Shown piece by piece: positions 1 to 6,909 of a stretch of DNA of 64,000 bases. Where the stretch lies: assembly GCA_021324365.1 (NCBI GenBank), contig JAJPJE010000061.1, positions 21,210 through 85,209 on the forward strand, given 5' to 3'. The position numbers and the translations under genes are program-made. Each line of letters starts with the position of its first letter. Position 1 is the first letter of the stretch. The notes under the pieces were generated by a model. The model was not told where the DNA came from, did no database searches, and saw only the letters and a list, made by a program, of their open reading frames with translations. This DNA is from Terriglobia bacterium. GTDB taxonomy: Bacteria; Acidobacteriota; Terriglobia; Terriglobales; Acidobacteriaceae.

Positions 1-929
1 ATCGAACTGCCGTTGTCGGCCATAATGATCCCATATTTCTTCATAGCATTGAGGATCACCTGGTTCGTCGCGGAAAACCCAGAGACATCAAAACCGGCTT
101 TCAGACGCATGCGCATGCCCATGGGAGCGGCGTTCACGTTGCTGGTAGTCGCCGCCCAGTGCGAAGCTGGAGGCACGAATGCGGCACGGCTATTCTGCAG
201 GGTGAAACGGATGGCGTGCTCAATCTGCCCGGCAGCTACTTCGTCATAACGTACAAGGCCAGGGAAAATTGGTAATCCGGCCGCGTCGGCGGAAGTCCAT
301 GTCCACGGGCGCTGCTCGTTGCTCAGCAGATCCCAAGCGGCGGCTGAACCGGTGGTCCAAGTGCCGTCGCCGTTCGGATAAGAGCTGTAAAGCTCGTACA
401 GAAAACAATTAGCAGTATCAAGGACAAGGACATGGCGGTCGCCAGTTCCAGGATTAGGATAGCCTTCGATAAGCGCGTTGGACGGAATCGGCATCGGTCC
501 CGGGTCGCTCTCGTCGGAATACTGCGCCGTGATATTTACGCCAGCTTGAGTGCCATCCACCACCTGGTACGGGATGCCCATATACGATCCGTTGTAGGTA
601 CCGGAGCCAAAATCCGGATGCAGCCCAACTGACGATCCAATGTAACTAATGATGGCTGCCGAATTCGGATCGACTGGCATTTGCGAAATGTCAGTATTCC
701 ACGGACTGTCCGACGCAAACGGCCGAAAGCCATTCAGATTCGATAATTGCCCTGTGCTCATCACAGAGCACGCAGTTTGGCTTGGTGCTGAAGGCGGGAC
801 CGCAGGTGTCGTCGGAGTTGGCGAAGTACCTGGCGGCGCAGTGGAGTTGCTGCTCGTCGATGCACCTCCGCCACCACACGCAGCGAGTGCAGCAAGGAAG
901 ATGAAGAGGATGGCAGGGTGTCGGCTCAT
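1..929 (-). CDS. Putative secreted lipoprotein, C-terminus cut by window edge
   Basis: This minus-strand reading frame is open from an ATG at 929 to the left edge, so at least 309 residues are present and the C-terminus is missing. The N-terminus begins MSRHPAILFIFL and ends its signal peptide with LAAC followed by a glycine run, a clear type II signal-peptidase lipobox. A Ser/Thr/Pro-rich linker comes next (about residues 22-50). The globular part carries phrases such as FASDSPWN and GIPYQVVDGTQ. I do not recognise an enzymatic family. The protein is probably anchored in the outer or inner membrane and exposed to the periplasm. No operon partner is visible; the next gene, also on the minus strand, ends about 100 bp upstream. 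Confidence 0.7.
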   Translation of the reverse strand, partial: MSRHPAILFIFLAALAACGGGGASTSSNSTAPPGTSPTPTTPAVPPSAPSQTACSVMSTGQLSNLNGFRPFASDSPWNTDISQMPVDPNSAAIISYIGSSVGLHPDFGSGTYNGSYMGIPYQVVDGTQAGVNITAQYSDESDPGPMPIPSNALIEGYPNPGTGDRHVLVLDTANCFLYELYSSYPNGDGTWTTGSAAAWDLLSNEQRPWTWTSADAAGLPIFPGLVRYDEVAAGQIEHAIRFTLQNSRAAFVPPASHWAATTSNVNAAPMGMRMRLKAGFDVSGFSATNQVILNAMKKYGIIMADNGSS

Positions 930-1031
930 TGCATACCTCGCCAGCCTCCATCATCTCTACTGTGGCCATTACGAACAAACACCGGTGGGACACAGGCTAG
1001 AGTGGAATCCGGGCATGTACCGCAATAGGAT

Positions 1032-1718
1032 CTACTGTTGCTTTCTCGTCGCTCGGGCAGCGTCGGCAACCGAGCCGCCCCGGGGTTCTGACAGGACCAC
1101 GTCCTGTGGAGTCAGCTCGGCATAGAAACTTACTTTGTTATCGAGCACCATTACGTTGCGCTGCCATCCCAAATAGTCCTGCTGCCGCACCGATAAAAGA
1201 TAGTTACCCTTCGGCACCGCGATTCGACATGGAGTATGTCCGACGAGTTTATTGTCCAGATAGATCTCGGCGCCGTCCACATTCGAAGTGACCTGCAGTA
1301 AGACCTGATCATCTTTCGCCGGAATAGCTGTCGGCGTGGTCCCGTCAGCGTTCGCTTGCGTACTCTGGACCTCGGAACCAGTCCCCTGCTTTATCACTCG
1401 CATGCGAAACTCACGTCCACTCTCATCACGAACGATGATGTCGTCGTGGTCGAAGACATATTTAGCAGTGGAGTCGACGGTGAATTTGGGAGGCTTCTCG
1501 CGAGGGCTGTCCCGCTGCAGGACGTAGGTAATGCTTCCGCCGTTCAGCACTAGGCGGCAGGTGAGCCGCGTCTGCCTGCCCTCTCCCGAACTGGATTGAA
1601 CAGACCACTCGCGGGAGTCGAAGCTAACGACTTTGGCCGTCTGCCACCCGGACCCGTTTTGCGCCTCTGCGGCAAGAATCCAACTAAAAAGAAGAACGAT
1701 TATGAACCAGTGCTTCAT
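1032..1718 (-). CDS. Secreted PEGA-domain protein
   Basis: The 228-residue product starts with a Sec signal peptide (MKHWFIIVLLFSWILAAEA). The middle (about residues 20-120) is a beta-rich region of unknown function. The C-terminal part (about 140-210) is a PEGA domain: the stretch around VDGAEIYLDNKLVGHTPCRI followed by VPKGNYLLSV is typical. PEGA domains are surface or periplasmic beta modules thought to mediate envelope or carbohydrate contacts, and no catalytic role is expected. The ATG at 1718 is preferred over an in-frame TTG at 1733 because GAGG lies about 5 bases upstream and the signal peptide begins there. It follows the rplS operon in the same direction but is separated by a likely terminator, so it is probably transcribed independently. 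Confidence 0.75.
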   Translation of the reverse strand: MKHWFIIVLLFSWILAAEAQNGSGWQTAKVVSFDSREWSVQSSSGEGRQTRLTCRLVLNGGSITYVLQRDSPREKPPKFTVDSTAKYVFDHDDIIVRDESGREFRMRVIKQGTGSEVQSTQANADGTTPTAIPAKDDQVLLQVTSNVDGAEIYLDNKLVGHTPCRIAVPKGNYLLSVRQQDYLGWQRNVMVLDNKVSFYAELTPQDVVLSEPRGGSVADAARATRKQQ

Positions 1719-1859
1719 CTGCGCCTCGCGCAACGAGGCTTAAATTTTATGGCCTGCTCTGATTGGAAGCTGCTGGAGAAGTTACCTGAATGGTGACGTT
1801 AGTAACACGAGTGTTTCTTCAAAATGGGAAAGCTTTGAAGACGATTGCCGAAAACACCA

Positions 1860-1893
1860 CGCCCCGAGCACACTGAGCGATGTGCGCGGGGCG
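1860..1893 (-). terminator. Strong hairpin downstream of rplS
   Basis: The arms 1860-1872 and 1881-1893 pair over 12 bp with a single A-G mismatch and an 8-base loop. The hairpin lies 25 bp past the rplS stop in the direction of transcription. The downstream bases include TTTT but not a long U-run, so it is a likely but not textbook intrinsic terminator for the ribosomal operon. Confidence 0.6.
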
Positions 1894-1917
1894 AAGAATA
1901 ATGGGACCGCTTGCAGG

Positions 1918-2286
1918 CTACTGAACGGCGGCGGTGCGGGTATCGAGTTCTTTGAGGCGAGCAGCTTTGCCGCGCAGCCCTCGAAGGTAATAGAGCTTCG
2001 CCCTTCGCACCTTCGCAGAACGAACTACTTCCACACGATCGACCACCTTGGAGTGGACGGGGAAAATACGCTCGACCCCCTGGCCGAAGCTTATCTTGCG
2101 TACGGTAAAACTGGGCTGAAGGCCGGCGCTCTTCTTGATCACGATGCCTTCGAAAGCCTGCAAGCGTTCTTTGTCACCTTCCTTGATCTTGACGTGCACG
2201 CGGACGGTATCGCCCGGCTTGAAGCTCGGCACATCGGTACGCTGCGCTTTTGCAAGCAATTTCTGGATAATCGGCGATGTCGACAT
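1918..2286 (-). CDS. rplS: 50S ribosomal protein L19
   Basis: This is a 122-residue ribosomal protein of the large subunit, located at the 30S-50S interface. The central motifs [30 protein letters not shown] and [16 protein letters not shown] are diagnostic of L19, and the length is normal. The ATG at 2286 is preceded by GGAAGG at good spacing. It is the last gene of the rpsP-khpA-rimM-trmD-rplS operon, and the hairpin at 1860-1893 follows it. The order matches that of many bacteria, which supports the assignment independently of the sequence. Confidence 0.97.
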   Translation of the reverse strand: MSTSPIIQKLLAKAQRTDVPSFKPGDTVRVHVKIKEGDKERLQAFEGIVIKKSAGLQPSFTVRKISFGQGVERIFPVHSKVVDRVEVVRSAKVRRAKLYYLRGLRGKAARLKELDTRTAAVQ

Positions 2287-2366
2287 ATTCGTTTCCTTCC
2301 AATCTGATTTGTGCGGGGACTTACACCCGCGCGGCGCACTTTGTGCTGCGCCCTAACAACTTCATT

Positions 2367-3257
2367 TCACTCTGCCGCTTTGAAGGGGCGCGGCTCCAGC
2401 CGCGCCGTTCCTCGCTTGACATATCCAGGGGCTTTAGCCCCTGAGGTTTCCTTCTGCTCGCGCTGCATCTGCGCCAGCAACTTCCTGTCTTCCGCACTCA
2501 ACTCGCCTCGCTCCAGCAGGTCGGGCCGATTGTGCAACGTCTTTGCGAGCGCCTTCTGCCTGCGCCAGCGGCGAATCTGTTCATGGTTGCCGGAAACAAC
2601 TTCCTCAGGCACCGCCATCCCGCGATACTCTGCCGGACGCGTGTAATGCGGATAATCCAGCAATCCGCCGGAGCTGCATGTCGAGTTCGGCAGCCCCGGA
2701 TCGAGTTCCGCCACGGCCGACGTAAACGACTCCTGCTTGGACGATGCCTCGTTGCCCAACGCTCCCGGAACCAGTCGCGTGACCGCATCCACGATCAATG
2801 CCGCTCCCAGTTCGCCGCCGCTCAGCACGAAGTTCCCTACGGAAACTTCACGGTCCGCGAGATGCTCAGCCACCCGCTCATCTACGCCTTCATAACGCCC
2901 GCAGATCAAGACAACTTGATCGAGCGACGCCAGTTCGGCCGCGATCGACTGGTCAAACATGCGGCCCTGCGGTGAAAGCAGGATCACCGTTTCTTTCGCC
3001 TCGCCACTGACGCGATGCTCGCGTTGCGCGACTCCAAGCGATTCCACGCATTCAAAGATCGGTTCCGGCTTGAGCACCATGCCCTCGCCGCCGCCAAATG
3101 GGCGGTCATCCACGGTGCGGTGCTTGTCTCTCGTAAACGACCGCAGGTCGTGAATACCAACGTTGACAATACCCGATTCTCGTGCCCGCCGCACGATCCC
3201 GTAATCCAGCGGCCCACGGAAAAAATCCGGAAAGATCGTCAGAATCTCGAACTTCAT
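2367..3257 (-). CDS. trmD: tRNA (guanine-N1)-methyltransferase TrmD, with repeat-derived tail
   Basis: TrmD methylates N1 of G37 in tRNAs using SAM, which prevents +1 frameshifting. The N-terminal SPOUT domain is intact: MKFEILTIFPDFF, DDRPFGGGEGMVLKPEP, the knot motif ICGRYEGVDERV, then VLSGGELGA and YPHYTRPAEYRG. At 296 residues it is longer than the usual 230-260. The last 25 or so residues (from about SGAKAPGYVKRG to the end) are encoded by two perfect palindromes of a dispersed repeat at 2387-2443, so the tail is probably not a conserved part of the enzyme. The gene sits between rimM and rplS in the expected order. The ATG at 3257 lacks a strong Shine-Dalgarno sequence. Confidence 0.95.
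   Translation of the reverse strand: MKFEILTIFPDFFRGPLDYGIVRRARESGIVNVGIHDLRSFTRDKHRTVDDRPFGGGEGMVLKPEPIFECVESLGVAQREHRVSGEAKETVILLSPQGRMFDQSIAAELASLDQVVLICGRYEGVDERVAEHLADREVSVGNFVLSGGELGAALIVDAVTRLVPGALGNEASSKQESFTSAVAELDPGLPNSTCSSGGLLDYPHYTRPAEYRGMAVPEEVVSGNHEQIRRWRRQKALAKTLHNRPDLLERGELSAEDRKLLAQMQREQKETSGAKAPGYVKRGTARLEPRPFKAAE
2381..2446. repeat. Double-palindrome repeat inside the trmD 3' end
   Basis: Two perfect inverted repeats lie side by side. The first has 9-bp arms at 2387-2395 and 2398-2406 with a 2-base loop (GGCGCGGCT core). The second has 8-bp arms at 2426-2433 and 2436-2443 with a 2-base loop (CAGGGGCT core). The linker contains a CATATCC-like segment. A degenerate copy of the same arrangement in the opposite orientation is at 14380-14438. 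The element has the look of a REP/BIME-type dispersed repeat. Here it is translated as the end of TrmD. Confidence 0.7.
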
Positions 3258-3325
3258 TTTGTAACGCCAGCATCTCGCCGGCTGTCCTGAGCGCGTCTCG
3301 CGCGTAGCTCATTACGGACCAGCGA

Positions 3326-3922
3326 CTATCGACCGCTCTTCTTCTCTTCGTCCGTCAGAGGCGCGTTGATCTCGAGCATCCCCTCGGGCAGCAACAGTTC
3401 AATCCGCCTGCGCTCAACATCAACGTGCTTCACGTATTCCGTCGCGTACGGAATCAAAATCTCGTTGCGGCCTTCGCCAATTACCAGCAGCGCCGCTTCG
3501 CCGGCTCCAAACTGCACGTCATGCAGTGGACCTAACTCCCGCTCGCCTTCCGTGCCCGCGACGCTCGCAAGCACCATGCAGCCCACGAGATCGGAAATAT
3601 AATTCGCGCCCTCTTCCAGTTCAGCGCGCTCACTGGCCGGAATCTGTATCTCACTGCTAATGAGTGCTTCCGCGTCGCTGATCGAATCCACTCCCACGAA
3701 CTTCAGAACGACGCGTCCCTTATGCGGCCAAAAGCCTTCCAATTCCAATTGCCGCCGCTCACCACGCTCATTCAGCGCGAACAGTCGATGTCGCTCGTCG
3801 AATCGCTCGGGAAAATCCGTTAGCAAATCCGCCGCGACCTCGCCGTGCCGTCCTTGCGTCTTCGCCACCCGCGCGAGAGTGACGAAACCGCCAGATTCAC
3901 TCGGGCTTGCCGGCGGATTCAA
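3326..3922 (-). CDS. rimM: Ribosome maturation factor RimM
   Basis: The 198-residue protein assists assembly of the 30S head by binding S19. The N-terminal barrel carries VTLARVAKTQGRHGEVAAD and the WPHKGRVVLKFVGVDSISDAE segment. The C-terminal PRC-barrel domain includes LVGCMVLA, GPLHDVQFGAGEAALLV, EILIPYATEYVKHVD and the closing LLPEGMLEIN. The length is within the family range with a modest C-terminal extension. Translation apparently starts at a TTG at 3922; an AAGGA lies very close to it, so the exact start is uncertain. It lies between khpA (5 bp upstream) and trmD. Confidence 0.93.
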   Translation of the reverse strand: MNPPASPSESGGFVTLARVAKTQGRHGEVAADLLTDFPERFDERHRLFALNERGERRQLELEGFWPHKGRVVLKFVGVDSISDAEALISSEIQIPASERAELEEGANYISDLVGCMVLASVAGTEGERELGPLHDVQFGAGEAALLVIGEGRNEILIPYATEYVKHVDVERRRIELLLPEGMLEINAPLTDEEKKSGR

Positions 3923-3927
3923 GTCCT

Positions 3928-4194
3928 TTACTCAATGACTTCGAGTGTATAGCGATGGTCCAGCTTCTCACTCACTGCTGCGACCAGGGCGCGCATCGCG
4001 CGCACGGTTCGCCCCGAGCGGCCGATGATCTTGCCCACGCTCTGCGGAGACACGCGCAACTCTAGCACCGTCTCGCCATCCTCCTCGAAGCTCTCCACCG
4101 AGACTTCTTCCGGATCGCTGACCAGCGCCTTTGCAATCTGCTCGACCAACGCCTTCGGATCAGCCTTGGCAGCAATCGCCGAGGGTTCGCTCAT
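3928..4194 (-). CDS. khpA: KH-domain RNA-binding protein KhpA
   Basis: This is an 88-residue single KH-domain protein. The GxxG RNA-contact loop is visible in VGKIIGRSGRTVRAMR, flanked by the usual KH secondary structure. KhpA-type proteins bind RNA, in other bacteria with partner KhpB, and are commonly encoded between rpsP and rimM as here. The start at 4194 (MSEPSA) has GGAG at good spacing; an upstream in-frame start at 4257 would add 21 residues with no family support. The product is expected in the cytoplasm. Confidence 0.92.
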   Translation of the reverse strand: MSEPSAIAAKADPKALVEQIAKALVSDPEEVSVESFEEDGETVLELRVSPQSVGKIIGRSGRTVRAMRALVAAVSEKLDHRYTLEVIE

Positions 4195-4282
4195 CTGTGC
4201 GTCTCCTTGTTCTTCGTCCCCAATCCTTCGCCAACCGAAGGCGACCGTGTAGGCCACTCAGGGCACGAGTAGTGATCAGCGA

Positions 4283-4534
4283 TTACGCCGCAGTGGTCGC
4301 TGCCGGAGTCTTCTCGAGCAACTTCTTGACGCGATCGGATACCTGCGCACCCTTGCTGACCCAGTAGTCGATGCGATCGCGGACGAGGTTGATGGTTCCG
4401 GGCGTGGTACGCGGATTGTACTGGCCTACCACTTCCAGGGCACGGCCATTGCGGGCACGTTCTTTTTCAATCACGACCACACGATAGTAGGGTTGCTTGC
4501 GCGCACCAACGCGCGCCAGTCGAATCATCAGCAC
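4283..4534 (-). CDS. rpsP: 30S ribosomal protein S16
   Basis: The 83-residue protein has the S16 signature at its N-terminus (MIRLARVGARKQPYYRVVV), followed by ARNGRALEVVGQYNPRT and the DRIDYWVSKGAQVSDRVKKLL segment. It binds 16S rRNA early in 30S assembly. The start is a GTG at 4534 with AAGGA about nine bases upstream, giving the MLMIRL beginning seen in relatives; an ATG two codons later is the alternative. It is the first gene of the ribosomal operon. The ffh gene often found upstream in other phyla is absent here; an unrelated gene is divergent instead. Confidence 0.96.
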   Translation of the reverse strand: MLMIRLARVGARKQPYYRVVVIEKERARNGRALEVVGQYNPRTTPGTINLVRDRIDYWVSKGAQVSDRVKKLLEKTPAATTAA

Positions 4535-4682
4535 GTTAACTGATTCCTTTTCTGTGAGTTGTACGGCGGTTCGAACGACAAGCCCAAACCACGCTCGGAT
4601 GAAATCTCATGCCCGTGACTATGGGCCGATCAGAACAATCCGGCACACACCAAAGCCCTCGGGCTTCAGGGTGCAAACCGTT

Positions 4683-4712
4683 ATTATCGCGTAAGTTGCC
4701 GGGTTTGGGCAA
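4683..4712 (-). promoter_or_regulatory. Candidate sigma-70 promoter for rpsP operon
   Basis: On the minus strand a TTGCCC (-35, bases 4707-4712) and a GATAAT (-10, bases 4683-4688) are separated by 18 bp, leaving a leader of about 140 nt before rpsP. The leader contains a short AAGCCC/GGGCTT palindrome near 4648-4661. This is a reading of consensus boxes only. Confidence 0.35.
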
Positions 4713-4819
4713 GGGTCATATGCCCGACCACACAGAGCCCCCACCGGCCCACGCTTATCACTGAAAGACAACTTGGATTTGCGGTACGCTGCGCGCCTTA
4801 CGTAGCTCCTGGAGAGTTT

Positions 4820-5542
4820 ATGTCGGAAATGGCGCAAACAGACATAGTACGGCGAGCCTCAGCTAGTCGCATTGCCAACCTGCTGAAGGGCCTCGGACAG
4901 ATGGTCCTCTGGATTGTCTTGCTCTTTGTTTCTGCCGGCACGATTCGCTCGACGCGCGGCTGGATTTGTGCCGGTGTCTATTTCATCACAATGACGATCA
5001 CCGGGATGTTGGTACACCACTTCAATCACGATCTGATGCAAGCACGGTCGAAATTCGCACGGGCCGACACTGCATCTTTCGACAAACTCTTTCTCATCCT
5101 CTTCGTCCCACTTACTTTCGTTCAGGTCATCGTGGCAGGACTGGATGCGGTTCGCTTCGGCTGGTCTCATATGCCGCTCTGGACTGTTTATCCGGGAATC
5201 TTGATCTATCTCTTCGGAATCGCGCTCGTCGCCTGGACACTGTCCGTAAACCCGCACGCGGAACAGTCAGTTCGCATTCAATCCGATCGCGGTCATGCGG
5301 TTGTCACTTGTCGGCCGTACCGCTTCGTCCGGCATCCGATGTATGTCGGGTCCATGCTGATGTACCCGGCCACCGCGCTCATGCTCGGCTCGCGATGGGC
5401 CCTGGTAATCGCAGCACTCATGATCATTCTCCTGATCATTCGCACTTCGCTCGAAGACAAAATGCTACGCAACAAGCTTGCGGGGTACGACAAATTCGCC
5501 TCAGAAACGACCAGGTGCCGCCTGGTACCCGGTATCTGGTGA
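4820..5542 (+). CDS. Membrane-bound isoprenylcysteine-methyltransferase-like protein (PEMT/ICMT family)
   Basis: The 240-residue integral membrane protein has about five hydrophobic segments. Its C-terminal signature is PYRFVRHPMYVGSM, a later long hydrophobic helix, then RTSLEDKML and YDKFASETTRCRLVPGIW. This HPMY/LEDKML/RLVPG pattern is that of the ICMT/PEMT-like membrane methyltransferases, which bind SAM at the membrane face. The substrate cannot be read from the sequence; bacterial members act on lipids or are uncharacterised. The start ATG has GGAGAG nine bases upstream. It is divergent from the rpsP operon and followed 95 bp later by another membrane protein in the same direction. Confidence 0.8.
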   Translation: MSEMAQTDIVRRASASRIANLLKGLGQMVLWIVLLFVSAGTIRSTRGWICAGVYFITMTITGMLVHHFNHDLMQARSKFARADTASFDKLFLILFVPLTFVQVIVAGLDAVRFGWSHMPLWTVYPGILIYLFGIALVAWTLSVNPHAEQSVRIQSDRGHAVVTCRPYRFVRHPMYVGSMLMYPATALMLGSRWALVIAALMIILLIIRTSLEDKMLRNKLAGYDKFASETTRCRLVPGIW

Positions 5543-5637
5543 TGCGGGAGGACTGTTCTCTCACATTTACGCAACCGCTTCCAGATACTCTCTGCTACAA
5601 TCCGTCCACCCATTCCAACCTCCCCATTTGAGGTCCT

Positions 5638-6354
5638 ATGCAGACCAGGCAAGCGCGTTTTGGGGGCCAATATTTCTATCTCGGCATGTCGCTGGTGATC
5701 ACGGCCATCGTGATCTACGGCTTCAGCCACACCGTTAACGGCAATCTCTTTCACCCAGTGCATCCGAGCCTTGCGCGACCATGGATTCTCTGGCTTCACG
5801 GATCGCTGTTCTTCGGCTGGCTACTCTTCTTTATTCTTCAATCAATATTGGTGCGCACGCACAATGTGCGCGTCCATCGCACGCTAGGCTGGTTTGGAGT
5901 GGCTATGGGCATTGCCATCGTGATTGTCGGAACCGGCACCGCAATCACGATGACGCGCTACAACATCCTTCACCAGCGTTTCAGCGATGCGACGCAGTTC
6001 CTCGCCATTCCATTAAGCGACATGGCAATCTTCGCCATCTTGTTCTCGCTGGCAATCTATTGGCGAAAGAAGCCCGAGTATCATCGCCGTCTGATGTTGA
6101 TCACCTGCTGCTGCCTGACGGATGCCGGTTTTGGGCGGTTTCCGTTTTCCGCGTTCTCGGACCACTGGTTCTATGCGGGAGTGGATTTCCTGCTCGTGAT
6201 GGCCATCGCGCGAGATCTTCTGGTGACCCGCACAGTGCATCCTGTATATCGATACGCGGTTCCGGCACTCGTTGCCGTGCAAATCATCACCATGTACGCA
6301 TACCTGGCTGCCCCGCCGCGCTGGATGGAGATGGCAAACGCGATTCTGCGCTAA
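5638..6354 (+). CDS. Seven-helix membrane protein of unknown function
   Basis: The 238-residue protein shows about seven transmembrane helices (for example around residues 15-32, 48-70, 84-104, 120-140, 165-180 and 195-230). The motif VRVHRTLGWFGVAMG between helices 2 and 3, with conserved His/Arg, resembles a group of DUF2306-like or cytochrome-b561-like hypothetical membrane proteins common in Acidobacteria. A Cys triplet (CCC) lies near residue 155. No catalytic role can be assigned. GAGG precedes the ATG by about four bases. It may be co-transcribed with the methyltransferase-like gene upstream. Confidence 0.7.
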   Translation: MQTRQARFGGQYFYLGMSLVITAIVIYGFSHTVNGNLFHPVHPSLARPWILWLHGSLFFGWLLFFILQSILVRTHNVRVHRTLGWFGVAMGIAIVIVGTGTAITMTRYNILHQRFSDATQFLAIPLSDMAIFAILFSLAIYWRKKPEYHRRLMLITCCCLTDAGFGRFPFSAFSDHWFYAGVDFLLVMAIARDLLVTRTVHPVYRYAVPALVAVQIITMYAYLAAPPRWMEMANAILR

Positions 6355-6397
6355 ATTGCGCTAGAGTAAGCTCGCGTTGAGGCTTCAGTTCTGAGTT

Positions 6398-6766
6398 TTA
6401 CTTCAGATCGCGGTTGACCGTATCCGGCGAGAACGCCGGCACGCAGACAGCGATGTATTCAGCGCCTCCTTTCTTCGGCGTGGAATAGCGCACCCATTCG
6501 CCGGGATGGGAGATGATCGCCTGCCCAGCCGCGACGTCAACTGCGCCCTCTTTGTGTTCGACGTGCAAAACGCCCTTTAACACGATAGTGAACTCTTTGA
6601 ACTTCGGTGTTTGTCCAGGCTCACTCCAGCCTTCCGGGCTTTTCATGTGAGCGACGCTCACGGCCGTGGTTCCGGTGTTGACATGGCCAACGTATTCGTC
6701 GATTACCTTTGGCAGATTGCCGCTCGCCTGGATGCGGGTTGGCGCAGTGATGAGAGTCGGTGCCAT
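6398..6766 (-). CDS. Cupin-domain protein
   Basis: A single-domain cupin of 122 residues. The two cupin motifs are recognisable but atypical: the first region reads FKEFTIVLKGVLHVEH, the second HPGEWVRYSTP. Small cupins like this act as metal-dependent enzymes or ligand-binding folds; the substrate is not inferable. The ATG at 6766 with GAGG eight bases upstream is preferred over a GTG at 6775. It is convergent with the membrane protein gene to its left and lies downstream of the large DUF3857 gene, separated by about 143 bp. Confidence 0.75.
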   Translation of the reverse strand: MAPTLITAPTRIQASGNLPKVIDEYVGHVNTGTTAVSVAHMKSPEGWSEPGQTPKFKEFTIVLKGVLHVEHKEGAVDVAAGQAIISHPGEWVRYSTPKKGGAEYIAVCVPAFSPDTVNRDLK

Positions 6767-6909
6767 CTCGGCCACCTCGTTCAGATCAGATTCACATTAC
6801 GTGCGCCATCATGATAAGCCGAGCCGTGGACGGCGTCATTGCACAAAGGAGAACCACTGCCGTGTCCAGTTGCCACAAGCCCTTGGGGACCATCCGTGCT
6901 GTCGGCGCT

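Noticed and set aside
649..1125. 158-residue plus-strand frame near the left end
   Set aside because: It is antisense to the lipoprotein and PEGA genes, which have clear signal peptides and domain features.
2333..2352. Hairpin between rplS and trmD as an internal terminator
   Set aside because: Six-base stem with no T-run and located within an operon whose downstream gene is essential; more probably part of the adjacent repeat-rich spacer.
4640..4672. AAGCCC/GGGCTT palindrome upstream of rpsP as a third full repeat copy
   Set aside because: Only one small palindrome is present; the second palindrome and linker of the family are missing, so it may be coincidental.
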